Positions 34,041-42,807 of a stretch of DNA of 64,000 bases are shown piece by piece. The notes beneath the pieces are model-generated. The model made no database searches. It was given only the letters and a program-made list of their open reading frames with translations, and was not told the origin of the DNA. Within the stretch, counting starts at the first letter, position 1; each line of letters begins with the position of its first letter. The translations under genes were made by a program, and so were the position numbers. Source of the DNA: Verrucosispora sp. NA02020 (GTDB taxonomy: Bacteria; Actinomycetota; Actinomycetes; Mycobacteriales; Micromonosporaceae). The stretch is taken from the NCBI RefSeq assembly GCF_013364215.1, contig NZ_CP054923.1, positions 868,001-932,000 of the forward strand, given 5' to 3'.

Positions 34041-34158
34041 TTCCGCTCCTTCCGCAAATTCAGGCACGCAACACCCCTCACGCAACGCCTTTCCCGCCGT
34101 TGCTCTGTGTCAGCATCGCAGGCGACGGTCGCGCAACTTCCGGGGGGAAGGTGAGGCG

Positions 34159-36408
34159 TTGACGCTACGGGGGCGGTTGACCGCGTCGTTCCTGGCCGTG
34201 GCGTTCGGCCCGGTCCTGCTCGGTGCCGTCTTCGTCGCCTCCACCGTGGCGACCATGGACCGCAGCCGCGCCACCGAGCGGCTCGCGGTGGCCGCCACCG
34301 CCGTGCGCACCTCGATCGACGCGCTCTGCCAGCAACTCCGTGCCGCCGCGGACGCGGTCGCCCTCACCGCCGACCGGCCGGGTGCCGCCAGCCAGGTGGT
34401 CAGCCGGGGCCTGGCCTCGGCGGTGCTGGTCACCGACGTGACCGGCCGGGTCAGCTTCGCCACCCCGGACGCCCCACCGGCGCCCTGGCGGGACTGCGGC
34501 CCAGCGGAGCCGCCCGTGATCGGTCTCGGCGCGGTCTCCGCCGGGCCGGTCGGTGCGCTCGCCGTCCGGGTGGAACTGCGCGACCCGACCGGAACGGCGC
34601 TCGGCACCGTCTCCGCCGCCCAGCCGGTCGACCCCCGGTTCGTGGCGCGTCTCGCGGCGGTGACCGGCGTCGCGGTAACCCTGCTCGACGGCGGCGGCGT
34701 GCCGCACGTCGCGCACACCACGGAGTCGGCGAACGGCCGGGACGAGGTGGTCGCCGCAGCCGCGTCGCTGCGCGGTGAGCGGGTGACCGGCACGCCGGAC
34801 GGCCGGTACCTGCGCCGGGCCGGCCCGACCACCGGCCAGCCGCTGCACCTGGTGCTCTCGGTGCCCAGCGACCAGCCTCCCGGGCTGCACGCCGTGCTGG
34901 TCGGCGTGGTGCTGCTCGCCGCCCTGCTGGGGGTGGCCGCCGCCTGGCGACTGGCGCGGGTGACCACCCGCCCGCTGGTGGAACTGGCCGGCGCGGTGGA
35001 CCGGGTGGCAGCCGGTGACCTGACCGCCCGGGTGCCGGTACGCAGTGACGACGAGGTCGGCCGCCTCGCCGCCGCGTTCAACCGGATGGCCCAGGAGACC
35101 GGTGGCTACCTGGCGGCGTTGGCCAGCAGCCGCGACCAGCTACGCGGGCACCTCGCGGTGCTGGGCGACACCCTGGCCAGTACGCACGACCTGCAACGGA
35201 TCCTGCGGGTGATCCTGCGCAGCGCGCTCGCCGCGACCGGCGCCCGGGCCGGTGCGGTGCTGCTCACCGAGCCCGGCGGCGTGCTGGTCGCCCAGTGCTC
35301 CGAGGGGCTCGACGGGTACTGGCCCGGCACCGGGTCGGTGCCGGTGGGCAGCGGTCTGCTGGGCGAGGTCGCGGCGACCGGCCGACCCTGCCGGGGACGG
35401 GTGGACCCGGCCGACACCGACGGCGAACCGCCCTGCCGGACGTACGTCGCGGTGCCGTTCACCACGCCCGAGGCGACCGTGCGCGCCGAACCCGGCCCGG
35501 GGTGCGACGCCGCGACCGCCGGGACCCGGCCGGACGCGCCGGAGACAGTGCTCGGCGTGCTCGCCCTCTACGACCGACCGGGCGGAGCCGAGTTCGACGA
35601 CGACGACCTGGCGACGCTGCGCACCTTCGCCGGGCACGCGGCGGTGGCGGTGGAGAACGTCCGCGTCCACGAGGAGGCGCAGCGGCTCTCGCTCACCGAC
35701 CCGCTGACCGGGCTGTGGAACTACCGCTACCTGCGCGAGTCGGTGCGTCGCGAGGTGGAACGGGCCAGCCGGTTCGGTCGGACGGTCAGCGTCCTCGTGC
35801 TGGACCTGGACCGGTTCAAGCGGATCAACGACACGTACGGGCACCCGGCCGGGGACACCGTGCTGGCCGAGTTCGCCCGACGCGTACGGGGCGAGATCCG
35901 CGAGGTGGACCTCGCCTTCCGGCAGGGCGGGGAGGAGTTCGTGGTGCTGCTGCCGGAGACCGACGCCCGGGGCGCGACCATCGTCGCCGAGCGGCTCGCC
36001 ACGGCCGTCCGGGACAGCCCGGTCTCCGTGGCGGGGCACGCCGGGGTGCCGGACCACGTCCCGGTGACGGTATCGATCGGGATCGCCGTCTTTCCGGACC
36101 ACGCCGACACCGGACCGCAGGTGCTCCAGGCGGCCGACGAGGCGCTGTACGCCGCCAAGTCGGGTGGCCGGGACACCTGGCGGCTGGCTCCCGCCCGCGA
36201 GGCGTCCGCCACCCGGGAGCTACCGGTGCTGGTGGCGACCCGTAGCCCGCGGGACGGTCTGCCCCGGGCCGGACCCGAGGGCGATCCGGGCGAACCGACC
36301 ACCGGCGACGAACCGGCCGGGGCCGGTTCCGCCGGGACCGGCAGAACTGCCCCGGCGGGCGGCGCGTCTTCCGGTCCTCACCCGCCGCGTCACGGCCCCG
36401 GCCGATAG
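34159..36408 (+). CDS. membrane diguanylate cyclase (HAMP-GAF-GGDEF)
   Basis: Sensor-type cyclase of 749 residues making cyclic di-GMP. TM1 (about 8-32) and TM2 (243-263) flank an extracytoplasmic sensor; HAMP (265-318) follows, then a GAF domain (about 340-505) with Cys-rich segment GRPCRGRV ... GEPPCRT, and a GGDEF domain (about 515-680) with NYRYLRESVRREV, DLDRFKRINDTYGHPAGD and intact active site RQGGEEFVVLL. A Pro/Gly tail ends the protein. The TTG at 34159 follows GGGGGAAGG; no ATG/GTG is better placed. It is inserted in the conserved cyclo-ligase/galU junction. Confidence 0.9.
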   Translation: MTLRGRLTASFLAVAFGPVLLGAVFVASTVATMDRSRATERLAVAATAVRTSIDALCQQLRAAADAVALTADRPGAASQVVSRGLASAVLVTDVTGRVSFATPDAPPAPWRDCGPAEPPVIGLGAVSAGPVGALAVRVELRDPTGTALGTVSAAQPVDPRFVARLAAVTGVAVTLLDGGGVPHVAHTTESANGRDEVVAAAASLRGERVTGTPDGRYLRRAGPTTGQPLHLVLSVPSDQPPGLHAVLVGVVLLAALLGVAAAWRLARVTTRPLVELAGAVDRVAAGDLTARVPVRSDDEVGRLAAAFNRMAQETGGYLAALASSRDQLRGHLAVLGDTLASTHDLQRILRVILRSALAATGARAGAVLLTEPGGVLVAQCSEGLDGYWPGTGSVPVGSGLLGEVAATGRPCRGRVDPADTDGEPPCRTYVAVPFTTPEATVRAEPGPGCDAATAGTRPDAPETVLGVLALYDRPGGAEFDDDDLATLRTFAGHAAVAVENVRVHEEAQRLSLTDPLTGLWNYRYLRESVRREVERASRFGRTVSVLVLDLDRFKRINDTYGHPAGDTVLAEFARRVRGEIREVDLAFRQGGEEFVVLLPETDARGATIVAERLATAVRDSPVSVAGHAGVPDHVPVTVSIGIAVFPDHADTGPQVLQAADEALYAAKSGGRDTWRLAPAREASATRELPVLVATRSPRDGLPRAGPEGDPGEPTTGDEPAGAGSAGTGRTAPAGGASSGPHPPRHGPGR

Positions 36409-36417
36409 TCTCGCGAC

Positions 36418-37371
36418 ATGTCGGAGCACTCAGCGAACCCCTCAGCGACCGCCGCCACCGGTCGTCCCCGTGCCGTCAAGGCCGTCATCCCGGCCGCCGG
36501 CCTGGCCACCCGGTTCCTGCCGGCGACCAAGGCGGTACCCAAGGAGCTGCTACCGGTCGTCGACCGCCCCGTGTTGCAGTACATCGTCGAGGAGGCCGCC
36601 CAGGCCGGTATCGGCGACGTGCTCCTGATCACCGGGCGCGGCAAGACATCGATGGTCGATCACTTCGATCGCCGCCCCGACCTGGAGGAGCGGCTCGCGG
36701 AGAAGCCCGAGCTGCTGGCCGCCGTCAAGCGCACCGAGGAACTGGCCGCCATCTACACCTGCCGGCAGCCCGAGCAGCTCGGCCTCGGCCACGCCGTCGG
36801 GTACGCCGAGTCGCACGTCGGCGACGAGCCCTTCGCGGTGATGCTCGGCGACGAGTTCGTCAACCTCTCCGAGCCGCTGCTGCCGGCCATGTTGGAGCTG
36901 CAGTCCCGTACCGGTGGCGTGGTGCTCGCCTTCTTCGAGGTCGACCCGGCGGAGACCACGCGCTACGGCATCGCCTCGGTCGAGCCCGCCGAGTCCGAGC
37001 TGACCGACATCGGCGAGGTCGTCCGGGTCACCGGCATGGTGGAGAAGCCCAAGCCGGAGGACGCCCCGAGCAACCTGGCCGTGCTCGGCAGGTACGTCCT
37101 GCCGGGCAGGATCTTCGACGCGATCCGGCGTACCGAGCCCGGCAGCGGCGGCGAGATCCAACTCACCGACGCCATGGAGCTGCTGCGGACCGAGGGCACT
37201 CCGGTGCACGCGATCGTCTACCGCGGCACCCGCTACGACACCGGTATGCCGCTGGGCTACCTGCAGACCGTCGTCCAGATCGCCGCCGAACGCGAGGACC
37301 TGGGCAGCGAGTTCCGCAAGTGGCTGACCGAGTTCGTCAACTCCGACGCGTCGGGCGGTCCGAATACATGA
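36418..37371 (+). CDS. galU: UTP--glucose-1-phosphate uridylyltransferase
   Basis: Nucleotidyltransferase of 317 residues forming UDP-glucose for cell-envelope glycans and trehalose. The N-terminus AVKAVIPAAGLATRFLPATK has the pyrophosphorylase loop, followed by KAVPKELLPVVDRPVLQYIV, the metal site FAVMLGDEFVN and VEKPKPEDAPSNLAVLGRYV. TAGTCT overlapping the previous gene's stop is six bases before the ATG, suggesting a leaderless promoter of its own. The last four bases overlap glp. Confidence 0.95.
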   Translation: MSEHSANPSATAATGRPRAVKAVIPAAGLATRFLPATKAVPKELLPVVDRPVLQYIVEEAAQAGIGDVLLITGRGKTSMVDHFDRRPDLEERLAEKPELLAAVKRTEELAAIYTCRQPEQLGLGHAVGYAESHVGDEPFAVMLGDEFVNLSEPLLPAMLELQSRTGGVVLAFFEVDPAETTRYGIASVEPAESELTDIGEVVRVTGMVEKPKPEDAPSNLAVLGRYVLPGRIFDAIRRTEPGSGGEIQLTDAMELLRTEGTPVHAIVYRGTRYDTGMPLGYLQTVVQIAAEREDLGSEFRKWLTEFVNSDASGGPNT

Positions 37372-38681
37372 CCGCGACGGCCGACGCCGAGGCGGCCGAA
37401 AACGGGTTGACGCCGCTCGCCGACTACCTGGGCAGTGTGCTGCGCAGGTTACGTGCGCTGCCTCCGCTCGACCTCGACCTCACCCAGGCGCACGGCAACG
37501 TCCTCGCCGAGGACGTCGTCGCTCCGCACTCGTTCCCGGCCTTCGACCAGGCGGCCGTGGACGGGTACGCCGCGCGCTGGGAGGACATCGCCGGCGGGAC
37601 CCGGGGCGTGGGATACGTCCCGGCCCAGTCCGGCCGTCCGGGTGGTCGCACGATACGCCTCAACGTGGTCGGTGACCTCGGCGCGGCCAGTTGGCGGCCG
37701 GTCCGGCTCACCCCCGGCTCGTGCTTCTCGGTGGCCGCCGGAGCGCCACTCCCGGTCGCCGCCGACGTGGTCGTCCCGGTCGAGTGGACCGACCAGGGCA
37801 TGGCCGCGGTGGAGATCTTCCGCGCCCCGAAGCGGGGCTACGGCGTACGCCGGGCCGGTGAGGAGGTGGCCGCCGGCACGATGCTCGCCCGCGCCGGCAC
37901 GTACGTCTCACCGGCGCTGGTCGCGGTCCTCGCCGCCACCGGCATCGGGCACGTGGTGGTCCGCCCCAGCCCCCGGGTGGTGATCGTGGCCACCGGCGAC
38001 GAACTGGTGGACGTCGGCCGGGGCAGCCAGCCCGGCCAGGTGGTGGACGCCAACTCGCACGCGTTGACCGCGGCGGCGGCGGAGGCGGGTGCCCTGGCGT
38101 ACCGGGTGGGCATCTGCGACGACGACCCGGAGGGGCTGCGCGGCCTGCTGGAGGACCAGACCCTGCGGGCCGACCTGATCATCACCACCGGCGGCACCGG
38201 CACCGGCCCCGGCGACATGGTCCGCCGCATCCTGTCCCGGCGGGAGGGCAGCCGCGCCGGACCGGTCACCTTCACCGACGTGGCGCTCTATCCGGGCACC
38301 GCGCTCGGCTTCGGCACCGTCGGCGCCGAGGAGGTGCCGGTGGTGTGTCTGCCCGGCGACCCCGGTGCGGCGATGATCGGTTTCGAGGTGCTGGCCCGTC
38401 CCGCGATCAACCTGCTGGCCGGCGCCGAACCGGTGTTCCGCCCCAGCGTGCGGGCGCACCTGCTGGAGACGGTCTCCTCGCCGGTGGGTCTGCGCGAGTT
38501 CCGGCCCGCGCACGTCGCCGAGCGACGGGGTGGGGGTTACACTGTCCAACCGCTCAACGGCGGTCCGTTCACCCTCTCCGGTCTGGCGGAGGCGAACGGA
38601 CTTCTCGTTCTCGGTGAGCGGGTCACCGCCGCCGCTGCCGGCTCCACCGTGGACGTGCTGCTGCTCGACCGTCGACGGTGA
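37368..38681 (+). CDS. glp: gephyrin-like molybdotransferase (Glp/MoeA)
   Basis: MoeA-fold protein of 437 residues: MoeA_N (about 1-185, with PAFDQAAVDGYAARW), the MoCF binding domain (190-325, VVIVATGDELVDVG and TTGGTGTGPGDMV) and MoeA_C (330-437). In Corynebacterium and mycobacteria this paralogue (Glp; Rv0994) works with the membrane receptor GlpR and FtsZ in cell division rather than mainly in cofactor synthesis; the GlpR gene two genes downstream supports that assignment. ATG 37368 overlaps the galU stop (ATGA). Confidence 0.9.
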   Translation: MTATADAEAAENGLTPLADYLGSVLRRLRALPPLDLDLTQAHGNVLAEDVVAPHSFPAFDQAAVDGYAARWEDIAGGTRGVGYVPAQSGRPGGRTIRLNVVGDLGAASWRPVRLTPGSCFSVAAGAPLPVAADVVVPVEWTDQGMAAVEIFRAPKRGYGVRRAGEEVAAGTMLARAGTYVSPALVAVLAATGIGHVVVRPSPRVVIVATGDELVDVGRGSQPGQVVDANSHALTAAAAEAGALAYRVGICDDDPEGLRGLLEDQTLRADLIITTGGTGTGPGDMVRRILSRREGSRAGPVTFTDVALYPGTALGFGTVGAEEVPVVCLPGDPGAAMIGFEVLARPAINLLAGAEPVFRPSVRAHLLETVSSPVGLREFRPAHVAERRGGGYTVQPLNGGPFTLSGLAEANGLLVLGERVTAAAAGSTVDVLLLDRRR

Positions 38682-38687
38682 ATCCGG

Positions 38688-39353
38688 GTGACGCTCGGGA
38701 GTGGAGGAGTGGTGCGGTTCCGACGGGCTCCCGGCTGGCCGGTGGTGCTCTCCGACGGTCCGGTGCTGCTGCGACCGTACCGACGCTCCGACGCGGCGGC
38801 CTGGTCCGAGGTGCGCTGCGCCAACCGGGAGTGGCTGGCCCCGTGGGAGTCCACGCCGGCCGGTGGCTGGACCGAACTGAACTCGCCGGCCACCTTCCGC
38901 TGGGTGTACCGCGACCAGCGGCGGTCGGCGCGTACCGGCGAGGGCATGCCGTTCGCGGTCTGCCTCTATGCCGACGGCCTGGAACGTCTGGTCGGGCACA
39001 TCAACATCGGCAGCATCGTGCGTCGGGCGTTCTGCTCCGGCTACGTCGGGTACTGGGTGGACCGTCGGGTCGCCGGTCAGGGCGTGATCCCGACCGCGAT
39101 GGCGCTCGCCGTCGACCACGCCTTCGGCCCGGGTGGACTGCACCGGGTGGAGGTCAACATCCGGCCGGAGAACGGGCCGTCGCGTCGCGTGGTGGAGAAG
39201 CTCGGCTTCCGCGAGGAGGCGTACCACGCGCGCTACATGCACATCGACGGTGCGTGGCGGGACCACATCGGGTACGCGATGACGAGCGAGGAGATCGCCG
39301 CCGAGGGCGGGCTGCTGGCCCGTTGGCACCGGCTGCGCGCCCGTACGCCGTGA
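38688..39353 (+). CDS. GNAT family N-acetyltransferase (RimJ-type)
   Basis: Acetyltransferase of 221 residues, close to ribosomal-protein alanine acetyltransferases. It has VLLRPYRRSDAAAWSEVRCA, HINIGSIVRRAFCSGYVGYW, the acetyl-CoA loop RRVAGQGVIPTAMALAVDHA (RxxGxG type) and LHRVEVNIRPENGPSRRVVE. The mycobacterial homologue is Rv0995 in the same place. GTG 38688 is used; GTG pairs at 38709/38712 with GGAGG close by are alternatives, which would remove the unconserved first residues. Confidence 0.9.
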   Translation: MTLGSGGVVRFRRAPGWPVVLSDGPVLLRPYRRSDAAAWSEVRCANREWLAPWESTPAGGWTELNSPATFRWVYRDQRRSARTGEGMPFAVCLYADGLERLVGHINIGSIVRRAFCSGYVGYWVDRRVAGQGVIPTAMALAVDHAFGPGGLHRVEVNIRPENGPSRRVVEKLGFREEAYHARYMHIDGAWRDHIGYAMTSEEIAAEGGLLARWHRLRARTP

Positions 39354-39538
39354 GCCGTCCCACGTGCGGAATCGGCGCGGCGCGGTGGTTCCGGCCAGCC
39401 TGACCCGTAACCTCAGGTAACTGCAAGCTGCGGCAGGCGCTGCCCGCTCCGCATGATTCACGTCGCCGACGCCGATCGGTGAAAGATCCTGCGGCCGGTC
39501 GGCGGTTGCTCCGAATCTTGGTGACGGGAGGGGTGAGG

Positions 39539-40441
39539 GTGCCGACCTCGGTGCTCCTCGCCGTCCTCGCCGCCGCCGGTCTGCTCGCTCTCGCTCCGGC
39601 GCTGGTTCGCCGGTACGACGCCGCCGAGCGGTTGGTGGCGGAGCGGGCGCAGTCGACGGCGCGGGTGCTCCAGCGCCGCCGACGACGCCGCACTGTCCCC
39701 GGCCGCCGACCGGTCAACCCGTCGCGCGCCCTCGTCGTCACCCTCAGCGAGAACCCCAGCTCGGGCCAGCTCGCCGCCCCGGTCTCCGGCCCACCCGCAC
39801 CTCGCACCGGTGACTCCCCGCGCGGCTCCGCATCGGCCCGTTCCGGCAGTGCGGCTGCGGGCGATCCGGCGTCGACCGGTTCCGGCGCCGCCGACAGCGC
39901 TCCCGCGTCGCGTCGGTCCGGCCGTCCGAGTCGGCTGCGCTCCGTCACGCCGGCCGGGAGCCGTCCACGCCGCCGCGCCGACCGCCGACGCCCGCACACC
40001 CCCGCCGTCTACCGCCGCCGTCGGGTCCTCGCCGCCCTGGTGCTGCTCAACGCCGTCGAACTGGTCGGCGTCCTGGTGGTCGGCCCCGGCTTCTGGATCA
40101 GCTTCGCGGTCACCGGCACCCTGCTCATCGTGTACGTCGTCCACCTGCGCGCCCGCGCCCTCGCCGACCGCCGTCGACGGCGTGCCCGGGCCCGCGAGGC
40201 CGCCTGGCTGGCCGCCCGGCAGGCCGAGGTGCGCCGCGAACAGGCACGCCGCGCCGCCGCTCGCCGGGAGGCCCAGCGTCGCCTGGCCGCCCAGCGGGAG
40301 TCCGTCCGGCGTTCCGCCATGGGCCTGGATCGCCCCGCCGACCTGCCGCAGGTCGCCAGCGGCGGCTCGGTCTCCTACCGCCGCGCCGGTGGCCTGCGTG
40401 GTCGCCCCTACGAGGCCGGCCGCGGCTCGCACAGCGCCTGA
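39539..40441 (+). CDS. glpR: GlpR-type membrane receptor for gephyrin-like Glp
   Basis: Membrane protein of 300 residues. An N-terminal helix (MPTSVLLAVLAAAGLLALAP) is followed by a long Ser/Pro/Arg-rich cytoplasmic linker (about 28-150), two further membrane helices (about 158-200, ALVLLNAVELVGVLVVGPGF and FAVTGTLLIVYVVHLRA) and a basic Ala/Arg/Glu coiled coil (202-260). The position after glp-rimJ and the architecture match GlpR (Rv0996), which recruits Glp to the divisome. GTG 39539 has GGGAGGGG upstream. The linker is longer than I expect but not unusual in Micromonosporaceae. Confidence 0.85.
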   Translation: MPTSVLLAVLAAAGLLALAPALVRRYDAAERLVAERAQSTARVLQRRRRRRTVPGRRPVNPSRALVVTLSENPSSGQLAAPVSGPPAPRTGDSPRGSASARSGSAAAGDPASTGSGAADSAPASRRSGRPSRLRSVTPAGSRPRRRADRRRPHTPAVYRRRRVLAALVLLNAVELVGVLVVGPGFWISFAVTGTLLIVYVVHLRARALADRRRRRARAREAAWLAARQAEVRREQARRAAARREAQRRLAAQRESVRRSAMGLDRPADLPQVASGGSVSYRRAGGLRGRPYEAGRGSHSA

Positions 40442-40713
40442 CCTCCTGTCCGAGGGCTCGCCACCCCGTGCAGGGTGGAGGCCGGTCGCCAGGCAGCAGT
40501 TTCACGGTTGTTGCTGCCTCGGCGGTGGGTGAAGGCGGCAATATCGGGGATTCTGCTGCCTCGTGGGGGCCGAGGAGCCAGGTGTCCGGGGTGTGGGGAT
40601 CTTGGGGCGTCGAGCGGGCGGGGCGGTTCGCGGCGAAGGCGGTCGACCTGTTAGCCTTGTCGCCGGCCCGCCTGGTGAAAGCCGGGTGGGACCGAAGCCG
40701 GTAAAACGGCGGA
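40442..40713. promoter_or_regulatory. upstream region of tRNA-Ala
   Basis: No gene. AGGCAGCA (40491) and TGCTGCCT (40512) form an inverted repeat, and TGCTGCCTCG recurs at 40554. GTTAGCCTTG near 40650 is a -10-like box about 60 bases before the tRNA. Confidence 0.4.
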
Positions 40714-40790
40714 GGGGCTGTGGCGCAGACTGGTAGCGCACCTCGTTCGCATCGAGGGGGTCAGGGGTTCAAATCCCCTCAGCTCCACCA
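40714..40790 (+). tRNA. tRNA-Ala (CGC anticodon)
   Basis: A 77-base gene folds fully: acceptor GGGGCTG with CAGCTCC, D stem/loop, anticodon stem CCTCG/CGAGG with loop TTCGCAT (anticodon CGC, reading GCG), T stem with GGTTCAAAT, discriminator A and an encoded CCA at 40788-40790. Confidence 0.97.
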
Positions 40791-40795
40791 GCAAC

Positions 40796-40827
40796 ATCAA
40801 TGGCCAGCGGAAACGCTGGCCATTGAT
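40796..40827 (+). terminator. perfect 14-bp GNRA hairpin downstream of tRNA
   Basis: ATCAATGGCCAGCG (40796-40809), loop GAAA, then CGCTGGCCATTGAT (40814-40827). Five bases past the tRNA CCA; likely its terminator. Confidence 0.9.
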
Positions 40828-41190
40828 CATTTGGCACAGATCCGGCACAACTCAGCCCGGAAGCGCCGACCCCGAGCGGTTCCCCGCACCCTTCCGAAGC
40901 GCCGTGCTGACCATGTTGCGGCGCCCTGCGGCCCGCCGCCGTACCACGCCGGGACGCGCGTGCGGCCGGGCGGCCGGTCACGCCCCGGCACGCACGGCGC
41001 AGCCATGGAGCAGGAACGGAGACAGCCGGGGCGTCAGCCGCAGGCTCATGGCCCCGGACGAGTCCTCAGGGGCCACGGACGGGTCACCCACGAGCCGCTG
41101 TGGCGGTGTCCGCGGGGTGCCGGTCCGTGACCCGGAAGCCGAGTCCGATCCCGGGCACCCTCAGGGAGACCGGGAGGTGCGGGTGGGGTG
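40828..41190. other. 363-base region with no gene
   Basis: Between the tRNA hairpin and arsC. TGGCACAGATCCGGCACAA near 40833 is a short near-repeat. The stop-codon pattern and base composition do not favour any frame; this is the start of the accessory segment. No integrase remnant recognised. Confidence 0.6.
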
Positions 41191-41598
41191 TCAGTTCTCC
41201 GGCTGGATGCTGGCGAGCAGTTCGGTGACGTGGGTCTTGATGTCGTCGCGGACGTGGCGGACGACGTCGAGGGGTTGGCCGGCGGGGTCGGTGAGTTTCC
41301 AGTCTTCGTAGCGTTTGCCGGGGAAGACGGGGCAGGCGTCGCCGCAGCCCATGGTGACGATGACGTCGCTGGTTTCGGCGGTGTCCCAGGTGAGTCGGGT
41401 CGGGGTCTGGTCGGTGATGTCGATGCCGACTTCCCGCATTGCTTCGACGGCGGTGGGATTGATCTGGTCGGTGGGCGCGCTGCCGGCGGAGCGGACCTCG
41501 ACGGTGTCCCCGGCGAGGTGGCGGAGCCAGGCGGCGGCCATCTGGGAGCGGCCGGCGTTGTGGACGCAGACGAACAGGACGCTGGGCTTGTCGGTCAT
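41191..41598 (-). CDS. arsC: arsenate reductase, low-molecular-weight phosphatase type
   Basis: Reduces arsenate to arsenite, 135 residues. Active site is Cys11 in FVCVHNAGRSQMAA (CX5R loop), with the catalytic Asp in DQTPTRL-type region (DITDQ) and two more cysteines, Cys85 and Cys89 (MGCGDACPVFP), that may relay electrons from thioredoxin or mycothiol. It is the last gene of an arsR-aquaporin-arsC transcript; start and aquaporin stop overlap by four bases (ATGA). Confidence 0.94.
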   Translation of the reverse strand: MTDKPSVLFVCVHNAGRSQMAAAWLRHLAGDTVEVRSAGSAPTDQINPTAVEAMREVGIDITDQTPTRLTWDTAETSDVIVTMGCGDACPVFPGKRYEDWKLTDPAGQPLDVVRHVRDDIKTHVTELLASIQPEN

Positions 41599-42332
41599 CG
41601 AGCTGCGCTTTCTCGGGTGGGGTGGGGCACGACCACCGCGTCGGCGGCGTGCCCGGCGTGGGGGTACCAGGCGGCGAGGGCGGCGACGGCCACCAGGCCG
41701 CCGACGAGCTGGGCGGCGACGAAGCCGGGCACGGAGGCGGGGGCGATGCCCGCGAAGGTGTCGGTGAAGGCCCGGCCGATGGTGACCGCAGGGTTGGCGA
41801 AGGAGGTCGAGGAGGTGAACCAGTAGGCCGATCCGATGTAGGCGCCGACGGCGGCCGGGGCCACGGTGGTGCGGCCGGAACGGGCGAGGGCGAAGACCAG
41901 GAGGACCAACCCGGCGGTGGCGACCACCTCGGCCAGCCACAGATTTCCGCCGGTGCGGTCGGTGTGGGACCAGGTGACCGGCGGGAGCCCGAACATGAGG
42001 GCGGCCAGAACCGCCCCGGCGACGGCCCCGGTGACCTGCGCGCAGACGTAGGCGGCCAGGCCCCGGAGAGTCAGACCGGTCCCGGACCGGCGGCCGAGCC
42101 ACCAGTCGACGGCCGAGACGACCGGATTGAAGTGCGCGCCCGACACGGGGCCGAACATCAGGATCAACGCGCCCAGAGCGAGGGCGGTGGCGACCGCGTT
42201 CTCCAGGAGCTGGAGGCCCACATCCGTCGGGGAGAGCCGGGTGGCGGCGATCCCGGAGCCGACGACGGCGGTGACCAGCAGGGCCGTGCCGGTGAACTCT
42301 GCGCTTGCCCGCCGGGTCAGCGCGAGGCTCAC
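41595..42332 (-). CDS. MIP-family aquaglyceroporin, arsenite-channel type (AqpS-like)
   Basis: Six-helix channel of 245 residues with both half-helix motifs: GAHFNPVVS (Val in place of Ala in the first NPA box) and SFANPAVTIGR. Encoded between arsR and arsC, it most likely lets arsenite leave the cell down its gradient after ArsC action, as shown for AqpS of Sinorhizobium meliloti. No ArsB or ACR3 pump is nearby. Salinispora is known to carry aquaporin/ArsC fusions, so the pairing fits this family. It overlaps arsR by four bases. Confidence 0.92.
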   Translation of the reverse strand: MSLALTRRASAEFTGTALLVTAVVGSGIAATRLSPTDVGLQLLENAVATALALGALILMFGPVSGAHFNPVVSAVDWWLGRRSGTGLTLRGLAAYVCAQVTGAVAGAVLAALMFGLPPVTWSHTDRTGGNLWLAEVVATAGLVLLVFALARSGRTTVAPAAVGAYIGSAYWFTSSTSFANPAVTIGRAFTDTFAGIAPASVPGFVAAQLVGGLVAVAALAAWYPHAGHAADAVVVPHPTRESAAR

Positions 42333-42697
42333 CCGGTGACCCGGGGGGCCGTGGGGATGTCCAGCAGTGCGCCGAGCTGGCGGAAGGCTTCCGGGCGGAC
42401 CCGGTACCAGACCCAGGTGCCCCGCCGCTCGGAGTCCACCAGGCCAGCGTCCCGCAGCACCCGCAGATGGTGGGAGATGGTGGGTCCGGACAGGTCGAAC
42501 GCCGGGGTCAGGTCACAGACGCAGATCTCCGGCACCGAGGCGATCATCGACATCAGCCGGAGTCGGACCGGGTCGCCCAGGGCCTTGAACATCGGGGCGA
42601 CCACCGCCGCCTGGTCGTCGTCCATCGGACGGGCCGCGATCGGGGCGCAGCAGGCCACCGCGTTCAGGTCGACCACCGGCACGGCTTGTTTCGACAT
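42329..42697 (-). CDS. arsR: ArsR family arsenic-responsive repressor
   Basis: Winged-helix metalloid repressor of 122 residues. DNA-recognition region DLSGPTISHHLRVLRDAGLV is clear. Cysteines at 16 and 17 (VACCAPIA) plus Cys59 and Cys61 (EICVCDL) resemble the Corynebacterium glutamicum ArsR site, where two N-terminal cysteines and one from the alpha3 region of the partner bind As(III). It is the first gene of arsR-aqpS-arsC and divergent from arsI; the intergenic region holds likely operators. Confidence 0.93.
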   Translation of the reverse strand: MSKQAVPVVDLNAVACCAPIAARPMDDDQAAVVAPMFKALGDPVRLRLMSMIASVPEICVCDLTPAFDLSGPTISHHLRVLRDAGLVDSERRGTWVWYRVRPEAFRQLGALLDIPTAPRVTG

Positions 42698-42706
42698 GCG
42701 TCTAGG

Positions 42707-42755
42707 TTGACAGATTTCAAAACAAGAGGCAACGTGGGGGCTGATTCGAAAATCA
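42707..42755. promoter_or_regulatory. probable ArsR operators between arsR and arsI
   Basis: TTGACAGATTTCAA (42707-42720; TTGA-N6-TCAA) and the perfect palindrome TGATTCGAAAATCA in the form TGATT-CGAA-AATCA (42742-42755) lie 10 and 45 bases upstream of the arsR ATG. TTGACA doubles as a -35 box for the plus-strand arsI. This is where a divergent repressor would bind. Confidence 0.55.
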
Positions 42756-42807
42756 TCTAGGCAGGACGGGTCGCGGTGATCGTGGCCCTGCCGAGAGGAG
42801 ACAGCCC

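Noticed and set aside
37908..39461. 517-codon open frame on the minus strand over glp and rimJ-like genes
   Set aside because: Shadow of real genes; composition (Arg/Gly/Gln-rich) and lack of known motifs fit the antisense third-position effect of very GC-rich DNA.
40828..41190. Integrase or excisionase remnant next to tRNA-Ala
   Set aside because: Nothing recognisable in six frames; only a short TGGCACAGATCCGGCACAA near-repeat.
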